This document shows, piece after piece, positions 16,688-25,854 of a DNA stretch of 54,427 nucleotides (positions are counted from its first letter, which is position 1; each line of letters starts with the position of its first letter). The stretch is from CAYLNM01 sp964385045 (GTDB taxonomy: Bacteria; Planctomycetota; Phycisphaerae; Phycisphaerales; SM1A02), in contig CAYLNM010000012.1 of the NCBI GenBank assembly GCA_964385045.1, forward strand, positions 1 to 54,427. The letters run 5' to 3'. Under the pieces are notes generated by a model that saw only the letters and a list, made by a program, of their open reading frames with translations, was not told the origin of the DNA and made no database searches. The position numbers were made by a program, and so were the translations under genes.

Positions 16688-16917
16688 GGTGACGGCCTCG
16701 GGACTGGAGATCGCCGCCGGCGTGAGCCGGCGATCATCCAGCCCCCGAGCGCGATCACGCCCGAGCAGACGCACATGAGGAGGGCCGTCGGCGAGGCCTC
16801 GGAGAAGGAAAGCCGCTGCTTCACGACGATCGCGGCCGCCGCGCGGAGCAGGATGGCGGTGAAGCCCACGTGGACCAGCGCGCCGAGCACGCCGGCGACG
16901 AGAACGATCGGATCCAT
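16657..16917 (-). CDS. small membrane protein, first of an overlapping pair
   Basis: 86 residues from the ATG at 16917, with GGGAG seven bases upstream. It has two hydrophobic helices (IVLVAGVLGALVHVGFTAIL and LLMCVCSGVIALGGWMIAG) joined by a charged turn. After about residue 70 the sequence becomes Arg/Pro/Ser-rich and unlike a membrane protein, while the neighbouring frame continues with a hydrophobic protein (16505-16687). That pattern is what a frameshift would leave. Function unknown. Confidence 0.6.
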   Translation of the reverse strand: MDPIVLVAGVLGALVHVGFTAILLRAAAAIVVKQRLSFSEASPTALLMCVCSGVIALGGWMIAGSRRRRSPVPRPSPCRRSSVRGS

Positions 16918-17220
16918 GACGAGTCTCCCTCACCCGGGCCTCCCGTCGCGCGATGCGCGGCGACGGCTCATCGGCGGCCCCCGCCCGAGGAGACGCATGC
17001 CGCCGGCGATTCCGGTCACGCTCGCACACGATTCCCGCGGCCGGGGGCCCCCTCCGGATGGCGGCGTCGTACGCTGCCGACGTGCCGGGCGCCGCGCCCC
17101 ACGGCCCCGGCGCAACCGGGCGACACGACGCCCGGTCGCGCACCGCCTCGTCCACGTCGCGCGGAGGCCCGCCCGCCGAGTCCGGCGGAAATGCGTGCCG
17201 GCCGTCCACTCCGACCCGAC
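16918..17220. other. 303-bp gap with no gene seen
   Basis: Translations in all frames are low in hydrophobic residues and rich in Arg/Pro. It contains the ribosome site of the membrane-protein gene at its left edge and no repeats or recognisable promoter. Confidence 0.4.
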
Positions 17221-17694
17221 TCAGAAGTCGTCACGACCATGCTCCATCTCGTACGCGTCCGCGATGAGGGCCACGTGCAGCACGTGGGCGCGGAGCTCCT
17301 CGATCTCCATCGTCTCCACGATCTGGCTCGACTGGACGACCAGGACATCCTCGTCCTCGAATCGCTGGAGCGCGAAGTTCCCGAACGGAAGCGCCGCGTT
17401 GCGCCGCAGCAGGTCGATTGCCCGGCGACCGCCGAAGCTGTCGCCGATCGAGAGTCGGCGCCGGCGCCGCGACATGCACGGCGACATGAAGCTGACGCAG
17501 TGGCTGCCGTCCTCGGACTGTCCGACGTAGCGGACGAAGACCGACTGTCGGCGGCCGTTGCCGAGCTCGAAGCCGGCGACCAGCGTCTCGTCGTCCTCGG
17601 GATGCCGCCCCATCGTGATGTCGGCCATCGCCGCCAGCTCGACGACCTGGTCCAGCACCTTGCCCACCCCCTGCGTGTCGTTGACGGTCTGCAT
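17221..17694 (-). CDS. YbjN / secretion-chaperone-like protein
   Basis: 157 residues. The sequence has the feel of the YbjN/CesT fold: a helix (VGKVLDQVVELAAMADI), a strand-rich middle (LVAGFELGNGRRQSVFVRYV, DGSHCVSFMSPC), then NAALPFGNFALQRFEDEDVL and a C-terminal helix pair (MEIEELRAHVLHVALIADAY). The ALPFG-x-FAL segment followed by a hydrophobic strand and helix is characteristic of that group, which is usually a peptide-binding chaperone. The ATG at 17694 has GGGAGG six bases upstream. It lies next to an M48-type peptidase on the same strand, about 117 bases after it. Assignment is by pattern only. Confidence 0.62.
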   Translation of the reverse strand: MQTVNDTQGVGKVLDQVVELAAMADITMGRHPEDDETLVAGFELGNGRRQSVFVRYVGQSEDGSHCVSFMSPCMSRRRRRLSIGDSFGGRRAIDLLRRNAALPFGNFALQRFEDEDVLVVQSSQIVETMEIEELRAHVLHVALIADAYEMEHGRDDF

Positions 17695-17811
17695 GACCCG
17701 CCTCCCTGGTCTCGAGGCTGCCGGCCTCGTTCGGGGCGCGGGTCGCGGCATTCGTTCGCCGCCGCCCGCGCCGGATTCGTGGTCGCCTCGGCGCGATCGC
17801 GCCGGGCCTCG

Positions 17812-19071
17812 TCAGTCGGCGGGGGCGGCGTCGGCGCCGGCCTCGTCGATGATCCTGGTGACATATCCGTCGGCGACGCCCAGCGACTCGGCGGCCCGGC
17901 GAACCTCCGCGACCCGGCACGCCCGCTCCGGCGAGTCCTCGTCGCTCCCGCGGACCGCGACCTCGGCGGCCGCGAGCAGGATGCGGCGGAGCTCCACCGC
18001 GCTCAGCGGCCGCGTGCGGTCGCGTCGGACGGCCGCGAATCGGGCCCGGCACGTGTCGACGGGCGGCGGTCCACCGGCGAGCTCGCGCTCGAGCCGTCCG
18101 GCGCCGACCATCCGGCCGATCCGTGCGAGATCGTCGGCGTGCGCTCCCCCGCCGGACGCCGCCACCGCGAGGGAGGCGTGGAGTACGTGCTCGCGGAGCA
18201 TCGGATCGACCGTTCCGCCGCCGGTTCCGTCCTCACGGGCGAGGGGGTCGATGATCCCCAGCATGTCCTCGATCAGACGGTCCGCCTGCGCGAGCAGACG
18301 CCGGTCATCGCCGAGCATGCTCTCGTGGAAGGCCACCATCGCCCGCATCCGCAGCGGCGGAAACGGATGGCTCACCCGCCAGAAGTCGGTGCGACCGTCG
18401 CGAACCAGCTCCGCCGCGAGCTCGTCCCACTGGTCCGCGAGCTCCCGCGGGTCCACCCCGATCACGTCGCCCCCGAGCCCGCTCACGATCTTGAACATCG
18501 CCGAGGCGGCCGACGCGAGCGAGCCGCAGCACGCGAGGCCCGCGCGGTCGGCCGCGATCTCGGCCCGCCGCCGCCATCCCATCAGGCGCATCGCCAGCCG
18601 CGGCTCGAGCCCGGCCTCCTCCGCGAGCACCGCCTCCGCGGGAAGCTCGACGTGATCGAAGACGGCGTGACCGAGCTCGTGCCCGACCACGAAGTCGAGC
18701 TCGGGGCGGTCGAGCCGCTCGATCGCGGCACTGCTGAGGAACACCATGATCCGGTCGCGGCCGGGCAGCACCGCCGCGTTCACCATCGGATTCGCGCCGA
18801 CGTAGGTCTCGAACGGCGTGTCGAGCCCCGCCCGCTCGGCGACCTCGGCGAGGCACCTCGCGACCTCAGGCAGGATGCGCTCGTTCACGCGGACCGCGTC
18901 GGCGAGCAACGCTCGACGCAGCGGGGCGGCGCCGTGGCGGCGGCGGGCCCGCTCGATCGGCGTACGGAGCGAGTCCTCCTGCTCGAGCTCGGTGCGGCAT
19001 CGCACCTCGGGCTCGTAGCGGGCCATCGTCAGGCCCCGGGGGATCTCGATCGTCGACTCGCTGCGGACCAT
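17812..19071 (-). CDS. M48-type zinc metallopeptidase
   Basis: 419 residues. The zinc-site motif HELGH lies at 131-135 (His131, Glu132, His135), preceded by the AAIERLDRPELDFVVG helix typical of M48-like proteases. A third ligand, Glu or Asp, is expected further on and may be within the RAEIAADRAGLACC region. No membrane segments are seen, and the N-terminus has no signal, so it is probably cytoplasmic. The second half is helical and may be a regulatory or substrate domain. The ATG at 19071 has GGAGG five bases before it; a GTG at 19083 is possible. The downstream YbjN-like gene may be its chaperone partner. Confidence 0.75.
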   Translation of the reverse strand: MVRSESTIEIPRGLTMARYEPEVRCRTELEQEDSLRTPIERARRRHGAAPLRRALLADAVRVNERILPEVARCLAEVAERAGLDTPFETYVGANPMVNAAVLPGRDRIMVFLSSAAIERLDRPELDFVVGHELGHAVFDHVELPAEAVLAEEAGLEPRLAMRLMGWRRRAEIAADRAGLACCGSLASAASAMFKIVSGLGGDVIGVDPRELADQWDELAAELVRDGRTDFWRVSHPFPPLRMRAMVAFHESMLGDDRRLLAQADRLIEDMLGIIDPLAREDGTGGGTVDPMLREHVLHASLAVAASGGGAHADDLARIGRMVGAGRLERELAGGPPPVDTCRARFAAVRRDRTRPLSAVELRRILLAAAEVAVRGSDEDSPERACRVAEVRRAAESLGVADGYVTRIIDEAGADAAPAD

Positions 19072-19505
19072 GGCGACCTCCACGAGGGGATACCCTGTCA
19101 GCCGAGGTCACTTGCACGAATGTTCCTGCCTCTCCCCATCCAGCCCGGGGCCTCCCCGCCGATCGCGGCTTATCCCGGAAGGCGGGGTCTGCGACCGATG
19201 GACTCGCCCCAGGCCAACTACTCCGACCGCGCCCATTCCTGAGCAGTAGGAGGTCGAGTTCGTGCGCTCCGAAGTCCACCACGCCATGGTCGGACTCGAC
19301 GCTGACTCCCTTGACATGCCGCGGGCCGCCGATCATCGTGCTCGTGGTCGCGGCGATGTCGTCCCGAGTCGACCCTCGCACTCAGCTGACCCAGCGAAGT
19401 CGTGGTTTCCCACCAGGACGGCACCGCCAGAACGAACACTTCGGCGGGGCGTTGATGCGCTTCGGGCGACTGCCGACTCGCACCCGAGACGTCTGGAGCC
19501 ACCCG
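19072..19505. other. 434-bp divergent intergenic region (M48 peptidase / kinase 2)
   Basis: No gene is supported. An in-frame ATG at 19455 could extend kinase 2 by 17 residues. Base composition begins to fall here relative to the left side. No palindrome was found. Confidence 0.35.
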
Positions 19506-22052
19506 ATGGATCGCGACCGAGTCACCGACGTCTTCTTGGAGACGTTGCAACTCCCGGCGGACGAACGAGCCGCACGCCTGAGCCGACTGTGCGAAGACCC
19601 AGCGGTCGTCGATAGCGTCCTGAAGCTGCTCAGTTCCGATGAAACCTCTGCCCCGAGTACGAGCCGAGAACCGCGATTGAGCGCGATCGGCTCCGCGGCT
19701 ACCGATCCCGAGATCCCCTTCGTGATCGATCGCTTCCAGTGCGTCGAGGAGATCGGCGCCGGTGGCTTCGGCGTCGTCTACCGCGCTGTTCAGGACCGCC
19801 CTGTCCGGCGTGAGGTTGCGATCAAGGTCATCAAGCGCGGCATGGACACCCGCGAGGTCATCCTTCGCTTCCAGCGCGAGCGACAGGCCCTCGCCCTCAT
19901 GGATCACCCCTCGCTCGCAACCATCTTCGACGGCGGAGTGACACCGGACGGGCGGCCCTACTTCGTCATGGAGCTCGTCGAGGGATGCTCAATCACGAAA
20001 TACGTCGAGCGTCACGAGCTCGACCTCGAGGAACGCCTGCGCTTGTTCCTCGAGGTCTGCGACGCCGTCCAGCACGCCCACGCGAAGGGAATCATCCACC
20101 GTGACATCAAGCCTGAGAACGTCCTCGTCACGGACGTCTCCGGCCGTCCGGTGCCCAAGGTGATCGACTTCGGGATCGCGAAGGCCCTCGATCCGGCGGA
20201 GACCGACACGGAGACGATCGCCACTCGACGCGGCTCGCTGATCGGGACACCTATCTACATGAGCCCCGAGCAATGCGGCGCGGTCGAGCATGACGTGGAC
20301 ATTCGCACGGACGTTCATGCACTCGGTACGATCCTGTACGAGCTACTGACCGGTACCCGACCATTCGATCCCAGGAGTGGCGAGCGGCAGTCGTCAGAGG
20401 ACCTGCTCGCACGGATTCGATTCGAGTCGCCGGATCCACCGAGCCGCCGCCTCGCCAGCTCGTCGGCATCGACTGACACTGCTCGGCCTCGACTCGCGTC
20501 GGAGGCCCGGCGGGCATTCGCCGCCGCGCTCCGTCGCGAGCTGGACTGGCTGGTCCTGCATTGCCTCGAGAAGGACCCGGAGCGGCGATATCCCACGGTC
20601 GCCGCACTCGCCGCCGACCTTCGTCGCTTCCTGGCCCACGAGCCGCTCTCCGCCCGCCCTCCGTCCCGCACGTATCAGGCGCAACGCTTCGTGCGGAGGC
20701 ATCGGGCGGCCGTTGTCGGATCCGCTGCTGCTGCCATCTTCCTGGTGGCGACCACCGCGGTGAGTCTCCGGTTCGCGATCCTCGCCGAGCGGCAGCGCGA
20801 TCGAGCCGCGACGGCGCTGGTGGAACGAGACCAGGCCCTCGAGCGGGAGCGGGCCGGGCGCCAGGAAGCGGTCGCAGCGCAAGAGCTCGCGGAGGAACGG
20901 AACGCCGTCCTCGATCAGCTCGTCGACTACATGACCGTAGACCTGTTCGAGGCGGCAGCCCCTTCGACTCGCGAAGGCCAAGGCATCGAGGTCACGCTCG
21001 TCGAAGCCGTGGTGGCCGGAGCGGAACGGCTTCGTGCCCGAGAAGACCTCGACCCGGCGGTCCGACTCGAGCTCCTTCTCGCGCTCGGCACGACTCTGGA
21101 GTCACTCTCGCTGTTCGACGAGAGCACGCCCCTGCTCGAGGATGCGTTCGAGATTTCAAGCGGACTATTCGGCCCAACCGACTCGCGCACGCTGACGGTG
21201 CTCGCGAACCTCCTGAAAGTCTACTTCGCGACCGCCCGCTACGACGAGTCCATCGATATCGCGGAGGCCTTTCTGCAGGAGCATGAGGCATCGCTCGGCC
21301 CCTCCGGGCACTTCATTCTGCATCGCTATCTTGCGATGAACCACGAGATGAAACTTGATTATGACCTCGCCGTCCGCGAGTATGAGATTGCGGATCGGTT
21401 CTCGGAGTCCGCCGACATCTCGAGAGCGTCTCGTCTTCGATTCATGAACGATCGAGCAATCCTGCACCGGAAGATGGGTGAGCTTGACGTGGCGGAGCAG
21501 ATCCAGCGCGACGTGCTTCGGATTCGAGAGGACGAACTCGGCCCGTACCACAGGGACAGCATCGCGACGCTGAACAACCTCGCTAATACCTTGCTCAGCC
21601 GTGGCACGTCCGGCGAAGACCTCCCGGGCTCGGATCGCACCGCGATTCTGCGGGAGGCCGTGGAGCTGTTCCACGAGTGCCTGGACCGACTCGACGTTGC
21701 CTTCCCACCAATTCATCGCGAACGCGTCTTTCCGCTTATCAACATCGCAATCAGCTATCGAGAGCTCGGCGACCCGAGGGCCGAGACCGCTTTCGAGGCG
21801 GCGATCGCGATGGCCGACGAGCTCTATGCCGATGCCCACTGGTTCCCAGCCGCGTTCCGGCATGAATTCGCGCTGCTGCTTCGGGACTCGGGGCGGACCG
21901 ACGATGCATTGGAGGTCACGCGGGCATCCGAACGCATCGCACTCGCGGTACTCGGACCCGAGGATGACCGGTCGCTGGCCATCTCAAAGCTGCGAGCCGA
22001 GCTTGAAGCCGGCATAGGTGCGGTGTCGGAATCCGGTGTGGACGGCGACTGA
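19506..22052 (+). CDS. Hanks-type Ser/Thr kinase with membrane segment and TPR tail (kinase 2)
   Basis: 848 residues from the ATG at 19506. Residues 77-370 are the kinase: GAGGFG loop, Lys107 in VAIKVIK, HRDIKPEN at 198-205, DFG at 221-223, GTPIYMSPEQ at 247-256, so it should be active. A typical planctomycete linker (YPTVAALAADLRRFLAHEPL) leads to a membrane helix (AAVVGSAAAAIFLVATTAV), a coiled-coil stretch (QALERERAGRQEAVAAQELA), and TPR-type repeats in which FGPTDSRTLTVLANLLKVYF and YHRDSIATLNNLANTLLS resemble the kinesin-light-chain kind. Codons ending in A or T (such as CTT, GAT, TAT) are clearly commoner than in neighbouring genes, suggesting a different history. Confidence 0.92.
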   Translation: MDRDRVTDVFLETLQLPADERAARLSRLCEDPAVVDSVLKLLSSDETSAPSTSREPRLSAIGSAATDPEIPFVIDRFQCVEEIGAGGFGVVYRAVQDRPVRREVAIKVIKRGMDTREVILRFQRERQALALMDHPSLATIFDGGVTPDGRPYFVMELVEGCSITKYVERHELDLEERLRLFLEVCDAVQHAHAKGIIHRDIKPENVLVTDVSGRPVPKVIDFGIAKALDPAETDTETIATRRGSLIGTPIYMSPEQCGAVEHDVDIRTDVHALGTILYELLTGTRPFDPRSGERQSSEDLLARIRFESPDPPSRRLASSSASTDTARPRLASEARRAFAAALRRELDWLVLHCLEKDPERRYPTVAALAADLRRFLAHEPLSARPPSRTYQAQRFVRRHRAAVVGSAAAAIFLVATTAVSLRFAILAERQRDRAATALVERDQALERERAGRQEAVAAQELAEERNAVLDQLVDYMTVDLFEAAAPSTREGQGIEVTLVEAVVAGAERLRAREDLDPAVRLELLLALGTTLESLSLFDESTPLLEDAFEISSGLFGPTDSRTLTVLANLLKVYFATARYDESIDIAEAFLQEHEASLGPSGHFILHRYLAMNHEMKLDYDLAVREYEIADRFSESADISRASRLRFMNDRAILHRKMGELDVAEQIQRDVLRIREDELGPYHRDSIATLNNLANTLLSRGTSGEDLPGSDRTAILREAVELFHECLDRLDVAFPPIHRERVFPLINIAISYRELGDPRAETAFEAAIAMADELYADAHWFPAAFRHEFALLLRDSGRTDDALEVTRASERIALAVLGPEDDRSLAISKLRAELEAGIGAVSESGVDGD

Positions 22053-22273
22053 CGCAGACTTCGAGGCTGACATCGCTCGTGCCCGAATCGACAACCTGTC
22101 TCTGGGCAATGCGGGCCGTGTCCGCCCGGCGTCAACTCGCCACTTCGAGCGTCCGGCCCTCGGCTCGGCTCTTCCACGACGCCAGTCCGCCTCCGTCGCA
22201 TGATGTTGCCCAGGACCCCGCTCGCATCGACGACGCAACTACCGCCGAGCGGTCGCGAAACGCAATCAAGGTG

Positions 22274-22308
22274 GTTCCGATGCGACGCTTGCGTCGCTAT
22301 CGTGGAAC
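22274..22308. promoter_or_regulatory. bulged hairpin / palindrome before the beta-propeller gene
   Basis: A central GCGACGC-TT-GCGTCGC palindrome (22282-22297) is extended by GAT/ATC and GTTCC/GGAAC arms with small bulges. A TATCGT box (22298-22303) lies on its right arm. It could be an operator for the gene starting at 22346 or the terminator of kinase 2, 220 bases after its stop. Confidence 0.4.
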
Positions 22309-22345
22309 TCGATCAGTTCGCGTACGCTGACTGAGGAGATCCGTA

Positions 22346-24934
22346 ATGCCTCGCCTCCTGATCCACCTGGTCGCCGGATCGATCGCGTCCCTGACGCCAC
22401 TGACCGAGCTCTTGCCCAGCGCGCTGGCTGCCAACGGACCGAACGCCGTCCATGCCGACGCCGCCGCTCCCTCCGCGCAGGTCACGCTCTGGGACGGCGT
22501 GCAGCCGGTCGACGCCGCCCGCCTCGGCCGCGGCGCGGCGAGCGAGGAGCCCGGCCGGGCGCCGGGCGGCCCCGCCGAGGGCATCCCCGTCGTCGACGTC
22601 TCGATCGAGGACGCCCCCGACGGCGACATGCCGCGCGAGGTCCGCTGGCGGCCCGACGGCAGCGCGTACGTCGTCGTCAACCGCGACACAGACAACCTCA
22701 CCATCCACGACCCGGCCACCGGCCTGGCCACCGCCGTCGTGCCGGTCGGCCTCGCCCCGGTGGACGTTGCGGTGACGCCCGACGGCGCCCGCGCCGTCAC
22801 CGCGAACCTGCTCGGCGACTCGGTGACCGTCGTCGACCTCGCCGCGCAGACGGTCGAGACCACGATCCCGGTCTCGGGCGCGCAGCCCTTCCGCGTGCTC
22901 GTGACGGACGACGGAGCGTACGCGGTGGTCGCGGTGATCAACACCGGCCCCGACTCCGTGTTCTCGATCATCGACCTCGCGAGCCTGAGCGAGGTCGCCA
23001 CCGTGCCCGCCGGCGGCATGGGCGCGATCGGCTTCTCCTTCGCGGTCGAGACGGGCGAGGTCAAGAACCTCTTCACCGACTTCACCCTCGCCGGGGACGT
23101 CGCCGCGATGTACGACCGGGCCGGCGACCTCGTGCGGCTCGTCGACGTGCCCACCGCCAGCCTGCTCGCCGAGATTCCCGTGCCGGAGGGCCCGGACTCG
23201 ATCGCCGCGAGCCCGAATGGCGACACCGTCGTCGTCGGCTGCGAGACGGCGGACGAGATCGCGGTGATCGACGTGGCCGGACCGTCGCTCGCGAGCTCGT
23301 TCGTCGTGCCCGACCTCGGCGACCGCCTCGTGCGGGTGACGCCCGACGGCCAGGAGGTGGTCTGCTGGTCGGGGAACCTGCTGAGCTTCCACGACCTCTC
23401 GACCGGCATCGTCCAGGGCTTCGTCGACCACGGCAACTTCGTGATCGGCGACCTGGCCTTCACCTCGGACGGCTCGACGCTGCTCGTCGGCAGCGCCCGG
23501 CTGCGGGTGATCGACGTGGCGAGCCGCTCGCTCCTCACCACCCTCGTCCTGCCGCCCACCTACGAGATCGCGACCGAGCCGGGCGGCGATCGCGTGGTCG
23601 GCCTCGACAACGTGTTCGGGCAGGAGCTGCAGCGGGCGGTGATCGACGGCGCGGCGAGCCAGTACCTCGGCGAGGTGCCGGCCGGCGTCCCGGCCGAGGG
23701 CGACAACGCGTTCTCGGTCGCGTGGACGCCCGACGGCGGGACGCTGCTGGTCGCCAACGTGTGGAGCGGCAACGTCACCGTGATCGACCGGGCCACCGGC
23801 ACCGCCACCGACTGGCTCGACGTCGGCCTCCGCACCCGCGAGGTCCGGATGAGCCCCGACGGCACCACCGCGATCGCGACCGCCGCCGACGAGGCCCTCG
23901 CCGCCGTGATCGACGTCGCCTCGGCCCAGGTGACGGACGTGCTCTTCCCGGGCACGCGGCCGGGGCCGGTGCGCTTCGCGCCCGACTCGAGCGCCGCGTA
24001 CATCCTCAACATCGCGGGCACCGACCGGGTGTCGTTCGTCGACCTGACCGGCCCGTCGCCGCAGATCACGGCCCAGCTGCCGGTCGGCCAGGCCGGGGCC
24101 GCCAGCGGCCCGACCTTCACCGAGTGGAGCGGCATGGAGCTGAGCCCCGACGGGGCGACGCTGGTGGTCTGCGACTCCTTCAACGACCAGCTCCGCGTCT
24201 TCGACACCGCCACCCGCGCGGAGGTCGCGACCGTGCCCACCGGGGACTTCCCGCTGCGGGTCGCCTTCGGGCCGAACAGCGACCGCGCCTACGTCGTGAA
24301 CCACTTCGGCGACGACCTCACGATCGTCGACATCGCGGGCGCCGCGTCGCAGGCGATCGGCACCGTGTCGGGGCTCGCGCGGTTCCCGCTCGTGGTGGTG
24401 GCCGACGAGGACGACCGCCACGTGTACGTGGGCACGCGGGCGCTCGGCAGCGACGGCGTGGACGGTCTGCAGGTGGTCGACACGCTGACGCAGGGCGTGG
24501 TCGCCACGCTCGAGACGCTCGACGGATACCCGCGCGACGCGGTGCTCGAGCCGGGCGGCGAGCTGCTGCTCGCCCTCACCGGCGGCGGCGTGGGCGTCGT
24601 GGTGCCGGACGGCCCGTCGAGCATCCTGCTCGGCGCGGTCGAGCTGCCCGGCAGCCCGCGGCAGATCGCCTTCGATCCGGTCACCCGGTCGGTGGCGGCG
24701 GCGATGCCGTCCCTCGACGCGGTCACGATCGTCGACCTGCCCGGCGGCGAGGACCCGCCGGCCCCGTGCCCGGCCGACGTCGACGGCAGCGGCGCGGTCG
24801 GCTTCGACGACCTGCTGACCGTCCTCGGGGCATTCGGCGACGCCGGCGGCCCGGCCGACGTCGACGACAGCGGACTGGTGGACTTCGACGACCTGCTCAC
24901 GCTGCTCGGGGCGTGGGGGCCGTGCCCGGGGTGA
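22346..24934 (+). CDS. secreted YVTN/NHL-type beta-propeller with EF-hand-like C-terminal repeats
   Basis: 862 residues. The N-terminus is hydrophobic to about residue 30 and ends in SALA, as in a signal peptide. Many WD/YVTN-like blades follow, each around 40 residues with a strand such as VDVAVTPDGARAVTANLLGD or TVVDLAAQTV. The C-terminus has CPADVDGSGAVGFDDLLTVL and DVDDSGLVDFDDLLTLLGAW, two Ca-binding EF-hand/dockerin-like repeats that are usual in exported proteins of these bacteria. It is probably surface-located and may bind a ligand or polymer. The ATG at 22346 has GAGGAG about nine bases before it. A hairpin terminator lies at 25065-25099. Confidence 0.85.
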   Translation: MPRLLIHLVAGSIASLTPLTELLPSALAANGPNAVHADAAAPSAQVTLWDGVQPVDAARLGRGAASEEPGRAPGGPAEGIPVVDVSIEDAPDGDMPREVRWRPDGSAYVVVNRDTDNLTIHDPATGLATAVVPVGLAPVDVAVTPDGARAVTANLLGDSVTVVDLAAQTVETTIPVSGAQPFRVLVTDDGAYAVVAVINTGPDSVFSIIDLASLSEVATVPAGGMGAIGFSFAVETGEVKNLFTDFTLAGDVAAMYDRAGDLVRLVDVPTASLLAEIPVPEGPDSIAASPNGDTVVVGCETADEIAVIDVAGPSLASSFVVPDLGDRLVRVTPDGQEVVCWSGNLLSFHDLSTGIVQGFVDHGNFVIGDLAFTSDGSTLLVGSARLRVIDVASRSLLTTLVLPPTYEIATEPGGDRVVGLDNVFGQELQRAVIDGAASQYLGEVPAGVPAEGDNAFSVAWTPDGGTLLVANVWSGNVTVIDRATGTATDWLDVGLRTREVRMSPDGTTAIATAADEALAAVIDVASAQVTDVLFPGTRPGPVRFAPDSSAAYILNIAGTDRVSFVDLTGPSPQITAQLPVGQAGAASGPTFTEWSGMELSPDGATLVVCDSFNDQLRVFDTATRAEVATVPTGDFPLRVAFGPNSDRAYVVNHFGDDLTIVDIAGAASQAIGTVSGLARFPLVVVADEDDRHVYVGTRALGSDGVDGLQVVDTLTQGVVATLETLDGYPRDAVLEPGGELLLALTGGGVGVVVPDGPSSILLGAVELPGSPRQIAFDPVTRSVAAAMPSLDAVTIVDLPGGEDPPAPCPADVDGSGAVGFDDLLTVLGAFGDAGGPADVDDSGLVDFDDLLTLLGAWGPCPG

Positions 24935-25064
24935 CGCCGCCGGCCCGCCGGCCCGCCGCGACCCCGACGCCGGCCCCCGCACAACCCCCGCCGCACCCCG
25001 CTGGCCCGCCACCGGCTCCCGGCGAGCCCCCGCGCCGGCCGCGCGACATCCCCGGCTTCATCAC

Positions 25065-25099
25065 ACGACGCCCCGCGGCTCGGCTCCGCGGGGCGTCGT
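25065..25099 (+). terminator. 14-bp perfect hairpin, likely terminator of the beta-propeller gene
   Basis: ACGACGCCCCGCGG (25065-25078), a 7-base loop, and CCGCGGGGCGTCGT (25086-25099) pair fully. The outer sequence matches the terminator at 16365-16400 (both ACGACGCC-YCGC). It is 130 bases after the stop codon. Confidence 0.65.
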
Positions 25100-25854
25100 C
25101 GCGTTCGACCCGGCGGCGCCGCGGCGGCGGCCCGAGCCGTCGCCCACCGGACGTCCGGTTCGCCCGCCATCAGTATCGTTCAAGACGTTCACCCGACCCC
25201 CGGCGACACCTCTGAATGCACGAACAGACCGACGAATCGTCCGAAGCGTCCGCACTCGATGACCGATTCCGGCCGAGACAGCCTCGGAGGAAACCGATGG
25301 TCTTCCTGTCGGGATGGGGTTCACGGGTCCGGTCGGCGGCGACGTCGACCGGCTCCCTTCCGCCGCCGGGCTCGCCGCCCGCGGCACGTCCAGCGTGTGT
25401 TTGGTTCGCGTCTCGAATCCGCCCCCTCGGACGCGAGCCTGCGTGTACGCCGGGGCCGGCTTGCCGGTCCCGGCGCACGCACGCGCGGACACCCGACCAT
25501 CGACAGAACTTCCGCCTCCCGCACCGGGCACCCCCGCTGGGAGCGGCTACAATGACCGTCCCGATCGGGACCCCGCGACGCGTCGTCCGAGGCCCGGTCG
25601 CGGCGGCCGGACCGCCTCGCGGTCCCGTCGAGGGTGGCCGCGCCGCAGGCGCCAACTCGGGATGCGATCGACGCCGTCGGGCCGCTCGCCCGGGGCCCGG
25701 CGTGACCCGTGCCGACCGGCTCCGACCCGACCCGACGCGGCCCGCGCCGGGGGGCGGGACACGCACCCTCGTCGCCTCGCCGCCCCGCCCCGCGGTCCGG
25801 AACGGTTCCGGCCGCCCCGCCCACGGCCCGCCCCGGGCCCTTCGGACGCATCCC
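25100..25854. other. 755-bp intergenic region before the 2-oxoacid dehydrogenase operon
   Basis: Open frames run through it, but their translations are low-complexity or Arg/Pro-rich. It contains one candidate promoter box (25548-25553), about 300 bases before the first gene, which implies a long leader. No riboswitch or other folded motif was recognised. Confidence 0.4.
25548..25553 (+). promoter_or_regulatory. candidate -10 element for the 2-oxoacid dehydrogenase operon
   Basis: TACAAT in the context GCTACAATGACC, matching the CCTACAATGGAC before the acyl-CoA dehydrogenase (12807-12812). The two boxes could share a regulator or only the vegetative sigma factor. Confidence 0.4.

Noticed and set aside
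25216..25854. N-terminal extension of E1 alpha
   Set aside because: The extra 213 residues are low-complexity and basic, absent from the family, and the ATG at 25855 gives the normal N-terminus.
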